A stretch of DNA of 64,000 bases from Rhizoclosmatium globosum (Eukaryota; Chytridiomycota; Chytridiomycetes; Chytridiales; Chytriomycetaceae), in the NCBI GenBank assembly GCA_002104985.1, contig MCGO01000038.1, forward strand, positions 310,001 to 374,000. Reading direction: 5' to 3'. The notes beneath the pieces were generated by a model, which saw nothing but the letters and a program-made list of their open reading frames with translations, was not told the origin of the DNA and made no database searches. The position numbers and the translations under genes were made by a program. Below, in pieces: positions 10,356 to 22,161 of the stretch (position 1 is its first letter; each line of letters begins with the position of its first letter).

Positions 10356-13300
10356 ACAGTAGCATTTGAAGGATTTACAACCTTTTGTTTTTTCTCTCAA
10401 TTTAAAACCACAAAAGTGTGCCAGACAAAGTAACAATTAAAAGCAATTGGTTGATCTTAACGTCCTCAGTGAGAGCGTAAGGTGCTGTTGCAACTATTTG
10501 ATCTGCACTACAGTTCCTGGGGCAGCCAAGTTTTAAGCCAAGCAGAAGAGTCTGGTTGAGGTTATACAACATTTTTTACTTTCACCAAGCTCCATTCATG
10601 ATCCATGGAAGAAAGAACCACAAGACTGACGTGAATTGTTGGCTGGGAGATGTGTCAATTTTCTGTTCAGTTTGGAATGGCAAGTTTGTATTGTCATTTT
10701 CCTTGAAATTTTTCATTTTGCGAGTTTGTTGCGGAGTTCCATCAGCACATCAGTTCCAATGTTAAGAAACCCAACTAATATGGCACGATATGTGATGAAT
10801 AAATAATAAAGAACAAGTTATCGTAAGAAGAACATGGAAATGACCCAAATGAACTTCCGCTTGAACCTGACTCCAAATTGACTCAAATTGCTTTTAAGTT
10901 GAATAAAACACTTAATTGGACAGGTGTATGCTAACTGGTAAGCGCTGGGGAGTGTCTGGCTCAAAGTCGCAAACCTGAGGCTGTTCATCCCAACTACTAT
11001 AGATTTGTGCTCTGTCACGGAATATGGCAGGGCGCTAATACTTCTTGTACTAATGAATTCATATGTTCTCTTGCTATTGCGGTGGCTTGGATATCTGCCA
11101 AAGGTGGTGCTGTAGCGCTAGGCCATCTCCGCAGTTTTGGGGGGGTTGCGGGGATGTTGAAAATCGCAAACGAAAAAAGCGAACAAAATCGCAATATCAG
11201 AGTAGGATTCAGTAAAGGTTGTTGGAACCAAATTGAAAGTAAGGGCAAGAACTAAAAATAATACTAAGAACTACATACGTAGTTGACAGAATTGATATAG
11301 AGATAATTTTGTTAAGAGAATAGTGCATTCCTTCAGTCAATTTTTTACTTTTAACTAGTTTTGTTATTAAGATCCAAGATTCATGAAATTATATTAAGAT
11401 GGTGCATATCAAAGTGCAAATGTGCTGTTAAACATGATGATATCTGTGCACCATGATGATATATAAGCATAACTTGAACTAAAAGGAAATCACAAGATAT
11501 TCATATACAAATCAAAAAAAATATTCAAGTTTATTCAAAAAGCCTTGATTCTATCAACTGGATTAAGCCATTCTACGACCCTCTTTCATAATTTATTGTA
11601 CAGGTGTGAAAAATGACTCATGATTTCTGCTGCACAATCAAAGTTTTGAGGACTCAAAAGAAAGTTGATAGAAAAGATTGGTTATTCAATATTCATTTTA
11701 CATTTTGACCTTGCATTGAACTTTGGAGGGCTTCTCAAGGATAGTACATGATTGTCACAGCAATGCGTATTTGTAGCATCATAATATACTGTTGAATTGA
11801 CTGCTTCTCTCTTTGATATTTACTTGAGAGCCACCCACAATACCAGGGGCAACATATATGTTTCAGGAAGAAAGCTTTGTTGCATTGTGTTTGAAATGCC
11901 TGCCACCTTAGCACCAAAACTTTGCTGTGATAAATCATTTTACCAGACCCACTCTGTAGATCAGCTACAAATATGAAGGAAAACACCACTTTGCAATAAT
12001 ATTATTCAGACTTTGTGAATATTTTGCAGTTGTTATAACTTCCTAATCTAGAAGAGGTTTATGTTGTCAGCAATTTCCCAGACTATTCGATTCCTGTACA
12101 GAAAAATGGTTTGGAACAAAACAAACACTGTCACTTCTAAGATCAAAACAGAAGTAGGGTGGTTCCCTTAAAAACTAGGGAGGGTCTAGATATATTTCTA
12201 GCACAAACAATTTCTTGGTGAAAGGAAACTACACATATATGGAGCTGCAGGGTACAGAAACAACAAGAATAAAGATATGGGAAGAAATGATCACATTCCT
12301 TGTAAAACAATGAGCCCAAACATTGATGACAGACAAAACAAGGAGAACTCTGAAACCAAAATTTGATCATGGCTTTGGCTCTATTCAGGTTTGTGCCTCT
12401 GCCTCTACTTTCCGTATCTTCAGTTCTGACTTAACCCTTCTCCAAAAATGTGATACAACAAATTACTTCCAAAACCTTTCAACATGTAGACTTCTTTACT
12501 GTTGAAATTAACCGACTTCCTAACAATGAATCCAAATCAAACAAGGACTACAATGTTCTTGATGCAGGTGATGCCTGCAGACAATGGCTGGCATCTTTCT
12601 CACAAGTAGCTATCAACTCTCCGCTATTGAATTCCATCTGTTCCAATTATGGCTCTCTCTGCAAGTGGTTCCCATGAGATGTTGCAAACTTTGAAGACAG
12701 GACGGATTTGGGAGGCTAATTTCTGCAAGCTTGTTGGCAATGTTGACATTATGAAGTTCAAGCACAACAACTCCATCCACAGATTTTCAATTTCTTATTG
12801 AACATCTCTCTGCCAGGAACCACACTTTGTCTCTCTTTCTAAGTGTCATTATTCCAACAACATACTCGCAATCCTAGTCCTGGTTCAAGCCTGTGGATAT
12901 GCCAAATGGTGTGGAGGGTGATTTTGTTCAAAAGTCAAAACATGCATTATTTATGAATGAGCTTTATTGAATCAGTTATCATTATTGAAAAGTTGAATAA
13001 ATTGCTGGACCAGCCATTCAGTTTCAAAGACCAATCATTCAGATAGCAAAATACCTATAGCGTAGAATAGAGTGACTACAGCTGGTGATCGGTTAGCTTT
13101 GATCTGTAATAAAACGTCAGTCTACTTGAAGTCTTTATACTCAACTAGACCATCACCAATCAGAACTCATTTCTCATGGTTTGTGGTTAAACTTGACCAA
13201 CTTCTACAACTGCTTGCAGTTTTCACAGCTGATTCTCAGCAACAAAAAAGGAAGCCATAATCTCAAGTATTTCTTCTCCCAAGTTCACATATCTTGTGAT

Positions 13301-13914
13301 TCTTTCAACAACGGCTCTGGGTGTTGGAATGATCCCATATGGAATAAGCTTGGTAGTTCATTATTTTTCTCTACAATCATTCTGTACTTTATTCCAAGAA
13401 TTAAGAAGGGCAGGTAGTCCAAGTGACTTTGTTGTCTTCTTCACAGAAAACAACCCAGGATAAATGAACTTTAAATTGTATATAAGGATTTCACATGCCC
13501 TCAAGCAGTCATCAATTCTGGCAATCAAGGCCTAGGAATCAATTACACTGCAATCAAAAAGGAAAGGTCCGTGCTATGAAACTTAATGATTGAGTAGAAT
13601 AATGCTCTTATTCTTCTTTGTGCCAAATTTCTTCCAATGCCGGAATTTGCTCAAATCAAAATTTTGCCCATACAATCTTGTTGATGTCTTGTGGATGATG
13701 TTTTGAAAAACAAAACAGCAGCGTCTAAATTTGTCCTCAAAACCCTTGTCTTATAAAAACTAAAAACCTCCTGAGATGCACCTTGACTGTCATTCCAAGA
13801 CAAGCATCATTCCGTTACATATCCCCAGTCCTCATTGATTTAAATGTTGATTGCTGGTAGAATGCACGTCTTTTGCGTCAACCATTCAATAAAAATTTTG
13901 TTATAGTACAAACT
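10356..13914. other. 3.6-kb gene-poor region
   Basis: Long AT-rich stretch with only short, biased frames on both strands. Minus-strand translation around 13260-13440 gives short coding-like pieces (for example IPTPRAVVERITRYV), broken by stops, which may be a decayed mobile element; no family was recognised. No tRNA, rRNA or intact gene was seen. Confidence 0.5.
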
Positions 13915-14763
13915 GTTTATAGCAAGCAGAAGTGGGCTTCGACGAGGTACGAGTTGGAGCCCGCTGGCGCGAGCTTTTAGTGATTTTGGGTGAGTGTGTT
14001 GAGTCAGTGGTGGCTGTAGTGGGCAAAACTCACTAGAACCACATGTAATGACTTGTTGGAAAGAGAATGAGCGCGAAATTGGTATTAGTCATATAATAAA
14101 AGAGTTCATTTGATTGATTCAATGATATGAGCCAAAGCATTTTCCAGCTCTTTAAACAAAAGTAAAAATGCAAAAAAACGCTCTATTACATTCAAGCAAC
14201 GTATATTTAAATGATATAGACGTAATAATTTTCCTTCTGTGACCCATAGGCCAAAAGTTATAAGAGTTTACAACTCAATTGTCCAACAAAATTCTGCAAT
14301 GCAGAGAAAACATTAACTTCCAACACCTCACCTTGGCAAGAAAGACAAGGTAAGACTTTAGATCCCGCAATGCGCGTTTAAGGAGCTCTTCAAACAAAGA
14401 TGTCGGTGAGTGTGTTGAGTATGTCTTTTGCAAATGATGAAACACTTTGTGGATCACAGCCAGTCCAGCTAAAACAGACTCAAATAACAGTAATAAAACG
14501 TTTTAGTTTGCAGGAGCCAGACTGAGCAAACCAGGTCCAGATCACTTTGCTCAAACCTTCAATCGCACTACTCCAATCAAATCTTTCATCTGCTCTAGCG
14601 TGTCACTTCAAACATGGCGTTGGACAGCGGGAACAGTCCAAGACATCAAGAAGAATGAAATTAAAGATGAAATGTTTATTTCTTTTCTCTGAGAAACTAT
14701 TCGAACCAACGGTTGGAATACCTGTATGAACGAGCTGTTAAAGCTCTGCTTCTCTATCTTAAT
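13915..14763 (+). repeat. Dispersed repeat, copy A
   Basis: About 0.85 kb that is clearly similar, in the same orientation and order, to 17826-18737. Shared blocks include GAGGTACGAGTTGGAGCCCG near 13945, AATAAAAGAGTTCATTTGAT, a block around 14330-14400, GAGCAAACCAGGTCCAGA near 14524 and CTATTCGAACCAACGGTTGG near 14697. No open frame runs through it and no element ends were identified. It could be a non-autonomous transposon or a degraded gene duplicate. Confidence 0.7.
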
Positions 14764-15481
14764 ATAAGTAAATCAGGACACAGTCTTAAACATCTGAGAT
14801 CACCAGTTAATACTGGATCAATAAATTTAACATAATTGCTGATGTGGTTATTCTTAGATGTTCTTTGCAATGCACATGGTCTTTGCAATGCAGATGTTCT
14901 TTGCCATGCATATATTGTTCTTTTCATCAAAAACTGAACTTCTACACACTTTTTTTCTTGGATCTTCCCTACAAGAATTGCAATCAGCATTATTACATCA
15001 GGTCTGAATGGATGGTTGTTGAAAACACATTACACCGTTCACTGTATTTAGTGACCATTAATAATTAGTGTCTGTTCGTAATTAGTGTTGTTGACACTAT
15101 TTCAGAGATTCGCCAATCAACCATCCCACCAAAAATCCACTTAGGGTACCTTCTCATCTGAATTTAAGATCATTCAACTTTTGTTTCATAACTTTATCTA
15201 TTGTAGAGCAACCCAGGAAATCAATTTTCCTTGAAGACAGTTCTTGCAACTATTTGAGACTTTGCCTCACAAAATTTTCTTGGGTCAAAAAGGGACACTC
15301 ACCCATCCTTCTCAGTCATATTTCTTGATGAATATAAAACCTACATTTCTTGTCCTTATATCAACGTGTTAACAATAATCCAACAAAGACGTCCAAGGTC
15401 ACCAATTTCCCGATTTCTGTTTATTTCATAGAATTGCACTCATTTGACAATGTGTAATTAGTCGCTCACCAAAACTCCGAT
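14764..15481. other. Intergenic region with short tandem repeat
   Basis: AT-rich, no convincing gene. At 14858-14914 a unit close to GATGTTCTTTGCAATGCA is repeated about three times with small differences. The rest probably includes the 3' flank of the minus-strand gene ending at 15482. Confidence 0.5.
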
Positions 15482-16990
15482 TCAAACAAACCGGTCAAAC
15501 ATCCAGATTTGTAACGAATCAGGATGAGAGAGGATGCCTATGAAACGAGCAGCATTCAACGTCACTCTGGAGCCAGTCTTCCACGTTTGAAGCATAATCA
15601 AGATAGCCGGAACTTTTCCAATCCCGGCAACGTCGTACTCATTGTACCCAAGGTTCGACAAATTTGCTTCCACTGCTTTGTTCCCGCGATTCATAGCAGA
15701 GTTGGAGAGCAGCTCCATTGCCCATGTTCGAACGCCCTTTGCGTTCCGTTTTGTGTCTGTCAAGCACAGTTTTAAGAATTCCAGGAATCCATTCCGCGAC
15801 TCCTGAATTTGAAAGAATGTGCGTTTCATGACATCAGGATCCTCTTCGTAACGCCGACTATTGTACCGTTGGTGAGCATTCTTCATCCAATCCCCGGCGC
15901 TAACAGCTTTTGAAGGAATGTCGATCTTGGCTGGTATAGTAGCAATGATAATTTGGGACAGACGGCCATGCAGTCCCTTCACTTTGGACAGGGTGGAGAT
16001 CTTTTGTCCCAACAATGGGTCTGCTTCGTTAATGGAAGGAAGGTCGGGAACGTCAGCAGCTCCTTCTTCGTCTTCTAAAGCCTCGTCCACAGTTATCGAC
16101 TCCCTTGAATCACAAGCTGCTGACCCAACCAGCCGCTTTTCAACCCAATCGAGAAGTGAAAGTAGAGTGTCCAAACTTGGAAACATCCAGTTGTACAAAG
16201 ACTGGCTGTTGCGCGATCTTTCACTATCAAGCCATTTCTACGGTTCTTTGTTAAAAGGTTACAAGTTGAAAGAATTGACTTACAACTATTTGACCCATTG
16301 CGTACTTGTCGTCCTTCAATTTACGTGCACACTTTGAGTCTGTTAGACGATTTTTGAACTCATCCGCAGCAAGTTTCAAAACTGCGAGTCGTTCGCCGGC
16401 ACCAACTCCTGATGGAGGATACTCATCCAAATTGAACAAAACTAGTTCCATAATCTCGCACGCATAGTTCCCCAATGGCTGGAAATAATTCCAAATATGC
16501 TCCAAATGTTCTTGGATATCCAATCTTTGCAGCTTGATGCGGGGCAAAATGGCTGCGTGGCGGCCGTACCAATACTCCAAATCAGTTACAAGATGGGCCT
16601 GCTCCTCATCGGTGATTAAATTCCACTTTAGTTGAAGGTACTCAACAACGTTATGAGCATACGGCTCTTGGACTGGATACTCAGGCTCATCGGAGAAGTC
16701 GGGAACTGTAGCCTTCCTAACTGGTAAATTAAAAGCCTTGCAGCGACTTTTGCATGCCAGGTATACACAAGTATGGCCTTGAAATATTTGAGCACACTTT
16801 TTGTGGATTGGATTGTCGCAGCGACCACAGGTTACGACTTTACTATTTTGCAGGATAGGGTTGGAGCAACAATCACAGTATATGCAAAGATTAGTAAGTT
16901 AGAGCTTGCATATGACATCTTACATTGTCAGGTAATGGGACGCGCACTATTTCTGGAGGTTTGTCCATCTCATCATCATCATACAATGTC
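15482..16990 (-). CDS. Unrecognised spliced protein with Cys-rich (RING-like) region and helical C-terminus
   Basis: Minus-strand exons read through a Cys/His cluster (SCTVTLYDDDE... VVTCGRCDNPIHKKCAQIF, then HTCVYLACKSRCKAFNLP), a helical region (LVTDLEYWYGRHAAI, QEHLEHIWNYFQPLG) and, after an intron from GTAAGT near 16280 to an acceptor near 16200, a C-terminal part SLYNWMFPSLDTLLSLL ending at the stop 15482. The spacing of the Cys pairs resembles a zinc-binding RING or PHD-like fold, but no family was recognised. The 5' end is unclear: the cysteine-region frame opens just after a stop near 17085, so the gene may begin with a further exon. It lies between two copies of a dispersed repeat, but its own frame is open and spliced consistently. 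Confidence 0.5.
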
Positions 16991-17563
16991 ACTGTACAGC
17001 TTCCTGCAATGATCCTAGAACTTGATCCAGAGATGGCATGGCAGGAAAAGCTGGGGTGAACGTTTCTGACTCTTCTGGTGGAGCTACGTACAAGGTGAAA
17101 ACAGACGGATGGAAGCTTCTACCAATCATCTTGAACAAATTCAGACCAGGAGTGTTCATGGAGGCAAGTTTTTGTAAGGCCAGTGACATTAGAAAGACAG
17201 ATCCAGCAAGGAAGAGACCCAATAGACTCTTCACGTTTAACCCGGTGGTGGATCCCAAGGACCCAGGTGCGCACGAACCATTTGTAAAGCCAGGAGATTG
17301 ACAGTGTAAGCAGCCTTTGGAAGGGAATGACTTTCGACATTGGCGTTGATCTTCACGACTTGGATGGACTGCATGACAGTGATCACACGGCAACCGAGGT
17401 TTGCGCAGAGGAGCAGAAAGGCGCCGCTTACAAGTTTAAAAGCCAGGGTTTGCTTGACAGTACAATGATGGTGAACAGCAGGGTTGATCATTGCCAAATA
17501 AGATGCTTCAAAGCGCCAAAACGCAGCCTCTTCCTCTGCTTGAATCTTTCCAGCGAGCTTCAT
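16989..17563 (-). CDS. Possible membrane protein, exon structure unresolved
   Basis: Two overlapping open frames on the minus strand. The upstream one starts at 17563 (MKLAGKIQAEEEAAFW) and has a hydrophobic stretch LVSGAFLLLCANLGC. The other carries Cys pairs (KGCLHCQSPGF), a clear membrane segment LLGLFLAGSVFLMSLALQKL and ends at 16989. They could be exons of one protein joined by a short intron around 17250-17400, or the 5' part of the zinc-region gene that follows downstream. No homologue was recognised. Confidence 0.3.
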
Positions 17564-17825
17564 AGTATGTCCAAAGAATGCTTTGGTGGTTGGAGAGGAG
17601 TAGGAGGATAGCCATCAAACAGTGTGTTTGAAGGAAAAACTGACAATTCCGTATGTCATGATATACATCATGACGTGGATAACACTAACACATGTAGCCT
17701 AATAAATTACAATGAGTGCATAGGTTTATCACATTTATCACAGAACCTGGCCGCAGGGTTGCAGAATAGGCATCCACCCGCTCATGTTACTATTTGACAG
17801 GTAAATGATTAATGTGCCCGCAATA

Positions 17826-18737
17826 GTGTTATAGCGAGCAGAGGCAGGCTTTGACGAGGTACGAGTTGGAGCCCGCTGGCGCGAGCTTTTAGTGATTTTG
17901 GGTGAGTGTGTTGTCTTGGTGGTGGTTGTAGTGGGCAAAACTCAAATTTTTTCTCTGTCATCAATTGAAAGTTTGAACCAACGGCACCTTCTCTCCCAGC
18001 GCACTAGAACTACGTGTAATGGCTTGTTGGGAAGCTGTAGAGCACGAAATTGTTGTTAGTCATTTAATAAAAGAGTTTATTTGATTGATTCAACGAAATG
18101 AGCCTAAACATTTTCCAGCTCCTCCCTGAAAGTTATAATCAAAAAAAGCGCTCTATTAAGTTGAAGCGGCGTATTGTGCAATGGCAAAAAATTGTTTTGA
18201 GTGGCCGAGGTGTATCTCATTCCTGACTTCTATTCGTTTTCCTCCCAAATAAATCCATTTCTCATTGAAATGCCACCCAAACCTCAACTACGGCATCTTG
18301 CATCTGCAAGAAAGACAAGACAGTACTTTCAATCGCACAATGCGCGTCAAAGAAGTCTTTTGAACAAGGTTGTTGGTAAGTGTGTTGCGTATGTCCATTT
18401 TGCGTAAAAGCTATTCAGATACGAAAGAGAATACATTGAAAACACACGCATTTGATGACTGTTTGGCGTTTCAATTTGCGGTGAATGGGTGGAGCAAACC
18501 AGGTCCAGACAAGTTTGATTTGTGTTTCCGTTGACTCCATTGTTTGGTATCACAGGTGGAAACTCAGTGCAAGGAAGAAGAGACTGGAGTACATTTTGGA
18601 TTTTTGTTGTTTGAGTGGGGGAAGAAGGAGAGTAAAGGCGTTATGTTTTGCTTTGCGCTTTCCTGAAAAGAACTATTCGAACCAACGGTTGGAATACCTG
18701 TATGGGCGAGCTATTAAAGCTCTGCTTCTCTATCTTA
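17826..18737 (+). repeat. Dispersed repeat, copy B
   Basis: Second copy of the repeat at 13915-14763, same orientation, about 3.9 kb away, with an insertion of roughly 60 bp after the shared GTAGTGGGCAAAACTC block. It includes a short frame from 18264 (MPPKPQLRHLASARKTRQ) whose DNA aligns with copy A but is not open there. The two copies bracket the unresolved minus-strand genes at 15.5-17.6 kb. Confidence 0.7.
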
Positions 18738-20129
18738 TGTTTACTTTTGTTAGTAGCCTACAGAACATAATTCTGAAGTTTTGGAAGCACTAAGTCAAAC
18801 TAAAAAGAGGGAGAACATATTTACGTTATGATCAATTGCAACCAAAAAAGTAAAAGATACTGACAAGTACAACCTGAACTTAGTTTATTATTCACAACAA
18901 ACAAATAGAGGCATTTTTTTCTTTTTCCCAATCAACCATGCTCTGTTATTTACAATGAGATTCAATAGCGTGTGTTTATCTCCCTACACCAACAATTTAC
19001 TTCCCCCCTAATGACTATATATCTCCCATGAGGTCTCCAGTCCTGCTGTAACTTGGTCTTGTGGGCTGGTGATGGGTGTAAGTAAGACACAGGGAGGAAA
19101 GAAGGGAAAGAAGAAGAAGAGAAGGAAGGCTGCAGACGTGCGACAGGAGGCGGAAGAGGCAGCTGAAAATGCCATGTTACGTGCTGGCAGTATATGCTCC
19201 TCTTGGATCCTGTTTCCCACCACAGGTTGGTGTCTTCATAGTCTTGTGCATCTGGTTGGTCTGTTCCTCAATCTTTTTTATTGTGCCTGGGTTGTAGAAG
19301 TACACCTCTTCCCTAGTGTATTGGTCCATGTAGGATGCGAGTTGTGTTTATTATTCCAGGTGGGATTTTTTTATTCTCAATGTTATCTGATGTTATCTTT
19401 TCAATGGCTCTTATCTATTTACCATAGGAGCTGTCATTCTAGTGGGGTTCATCTTGGCTGAGTGGCTCAATACTATTGAGTGTTAGCAATCTCTTCCTTT
19501 CCCTCTGTTATTTTGTGTTTCTGCCTGCCTTCTTTTGGCTTCTTTGTCTGGCCTTAATTGTTGCAGTAATCTGGTTTGTTTCCTCCCATACTGTGGTCTT
19601 GTCACAAACAAATGGAAGCAACTTTTTTTTATTTGAATGTACTTTTACTTCTTTGGCTATCACATTCCAAAACCATCCAAATCTGAGTATTCAAACCAAT
19701 TGCCAATTCAATGAGGTATAACGTCTTCTGTCTGTCTTTCTGTCTGTCTGTCTGTCATCACCTCAGTTTTCCGTCAAATGAGATCCTGTTGCCAAAAAAT
19801 CAAGCCTGTCCCTCCATCATATGAAAAGGTGATATGCATTTGAATCTTTTGCTCAATTTATTTTGAAATTGATGGATTATTGAGGTGGCGGAGTACTTCA
19901 ACTAAAGAAAATGATCTTTGCAAATAATGAAAATCCCCACGTGGATCAGGCAGTGGCCAGCGAAAAGCTTTTCATCCAATAAAAACCAAGCAAATGGGAT
20001 TAAAAGGAGGTGTGTTTCAAAGGATTGGAGGGACGGTTGTGTTGTGCGCAAACTGCCAATCTAATCAATTGACATGGTCACAGCGCAACCCTTAAAATCT
20101 ACTCAGGCCTTCACTATTGTTAGAAAAGA
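18738..20129. other. Intergenic region with (TCTG)n microsatellite
   Basis: No gene is supported. A lysine-rich frame starting at 19069 soon becomes a hydrophobic, unconvincing translation. A TCTG/TCTT microsatellite lies at about 19725-19757. The remainder is AT-rich. Confidence 0.5.
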
Positions 20130-20149
20130 ATGCGGCCAATAGTTGAAGA

Positions 20150-20715
20150 TCATAGAGGGGCAGCGACAAGCGACATTGAGGCGGGCTTGCTTGAGGATTT
20201 TTTCCTTATTGAACGGAAAAATGCCTGTTCGAACTCTGGTTTGAGACAGTTACGAGCTTCCAGAGCAATTGGCACAAGCTCCTTGCCAAGAGATCCAAGC
20301 AGGTTTTGGCTGAAGCTTGTTTTCGTGCGATAAAGACAAACAATGGTGTTTTTTAAATTGGCAAATAGAACGTCGTCCAAGGGCTGTAAAAAGTGAGTAG
20401 TGTTAGCAGGGAATGAGAAGCCATCTATACCACAAGTATAACAATGTTGCAAGACATCAAAGGTCTTGCAGTGATGGCAGTCTCATACTCATCTGAGAAG
20501 ATTGAGTTGCCGTGGGTTCTGTCTGGATGTTCCAGCATTCGGTAATATACTCCACAAATTATTTCCTTGCTTGAGTTGTAGTTGGAACTAACTGCTTTGG
20601 CTGCAGCGTTGAGAGAGAGACCGTTATCTATCAAATTGGTAAGTTCGGCAAATATACGTCTGTTCTTTGTTGGACCAGGCTGAAGACCACTGGAACTTGG
20701 AGCTGGCCGTTTCAT
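20150..20715 (-). mobile_element. Internally deleted DDE transposase gene (pogo/Tc1-like)
   Basis: Read on the minus strand, a start at 20715 (MKRPAPSSSG) gives an N-terminal helix-turn-helix-like region (NRRIFAELTNLI, LSLNAAAKAVSSNY, IFSDEYETAI). Near 20465 it passes in another frame directly into the C-terminal end of a DDE superfamily endonuclease: GIDGFSFPANTTHFLQPLDD and VLFANLKN, ending at 20150. The catalytic core with its Asp residues is missing, so this looks like an internal-deletion derivative that cannot encode an active transposase. Terminal inverted repeats were not located. Confidence 0.7.
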
Positions 20716-20828
20716 ATCCTAGTAGATGGGGAGAAGCAATTGAAAAATAAAGGAAACAGTTATATTTATTGAGTAATGAGTCATTCGCAGTTGTTTGTAA
20801 TTTTTGAAGCCTGTTTGGAATTTCCGGC

Positions 20829-22064
20829 TCACTCATTGATGCGCCCAGATAAATGCTCGTTCATCATTTTCGAAGGGTCAGGATTTCTGATATTGAAGGC
20901 ATTAGGTGCCTTATTGGCAGCAGTCTGAGCAATCCAATCCAAAGAGACTTTTTGTATATCTCTACATTTGCGTATGATCAGGCCAAGTATTTCTGACTCA
21001 ACTGCTTCTGAGACCTTAGATCTGGCTCCTTTATGCAAAGTCTTTTTGTGTACTTTGCCTGGCGTCTTCTCAATGGCTTCCCTTTTCAAACACCACTGCT
21101 GTATTTGCTTTGGTTGGCACTTGCGTCGCTTTGCAAGTGACCTGATGGAAGTTCCTGGTATATCTAGCTCCCTCAGTATGGCAAGCTTATCAAACAGTGA
21201 ACGCAAATTTCTTCTCTGCAAAGATGGCTCAACAAGTGTATTGTTTTCAATACCACCAGACTTTCTCTTTCCAACTTGTCTATCAACTCTATTCTTTGGT
21301 CAGCATATATTGCAAGTAGTGATACCTAGTACTCACCTGTTTTCTTGTTCATCATCCGTGCTATCTTCCAAATTAAAACCAGACTGCCGGATTTCTTCCC
21401 AAATATCATCATCTTCTTGAGATGGATCATAGCTGTAGTCCTGAAACAGCATCTGGGGGTTTAGACCAACCTCAACAACATTGTGACGCCCTGTATTCTT
21501 CTCATCTGGCAAAATTCCCCCACTGTTAGATTCCCTGGGATAATAAAGTTGAAACATGTTGCGGCTTGGTGAATCTGGGTGGAATTCATCTGTTTCGTTT
21601 GTGTACTGCTGGGAATCATAGTACTGGCCGTCAAAGACATTCATTCCCCATCCTTTGTAGTCATCATGGTTGGATATCTGAGAGATTCCATACCCTTCAA
21701 ATGCAGAATTTAGATTTGGTTCAGCATCAGTGGTGTTTGGCTTTGGAGATGAGGATGCGAGTGACAATTTGTTTGTTTGGGGTGTTGAGGGGTGCAATCG
21801 AATTGTAAGAACCATGTTTTTGACAAATCTGGTGTTTATTTGGACGTTTCTTATAAGGAATTTTCGTTTTTTTGTTAGTCCTATTATAAAGCAGACTTGG
21901 AAACAACAGATTGGGCAGTGATCCATCTTATAGTTTGACAAAAATTGAAAACTAGATATAAAAGTACAACTAGAGGAAGTGCATGGGGTCATTGGGTGTT
22001 TGAGAAACACAATCTTATGATTTTTAAAATAAGAACAAGAAACAATGTGGGGGATAGGAAGCAT
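20829..22064 (-). mobile_element. Second transposase-like N-terminal fragment
   Basis: Minus-strand frames: 22064-21333 encodes an acidic, Ser/Asp-rich sequence ending ESTDDEQENR-like, and 21221-20829 starts MQRRNLRSLFDKLAIL and contains IPGTSIRSLAKRRKCQPKQI. The latter is a psq/CENP-B-type helix-turn-helix of the sort found at the N-terminus of jerky/tigger-like transposases. A second helical stretch (VESEILGLIIRKCRDIQ) follows, then a stop without any DDE domain. It could be a truncated transposon, a nested fragment adjoining the deleted element at 20.15-20.7 kb, or a domesticated DNA-binding protein. The join between the two frames near 21.3 kb is not resolved. Confidence 0.5.
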
Positions 22065-22161
22065 AATGTATGCTTGCTCTAAAATGAAATATCAGAAGAG
22101 ACTTACTGACAATTATTACGACCAAAATCAAATATATCTTGACAAATAAATAAAGATTTTA

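Noticed and set aside
10356..15480. Possible CRISPR-like or rRNA content in the gene-poor region
   Set aside because: No regular spacers, no rRNA signatures; the organism is eukaryotic.
19069..19461. 130-codon frame starting with a Lys-rich stretch as a gene
   Set aside because: The translation becomes random-looking hydrophobic sequence, with no splice support or recognised domain.
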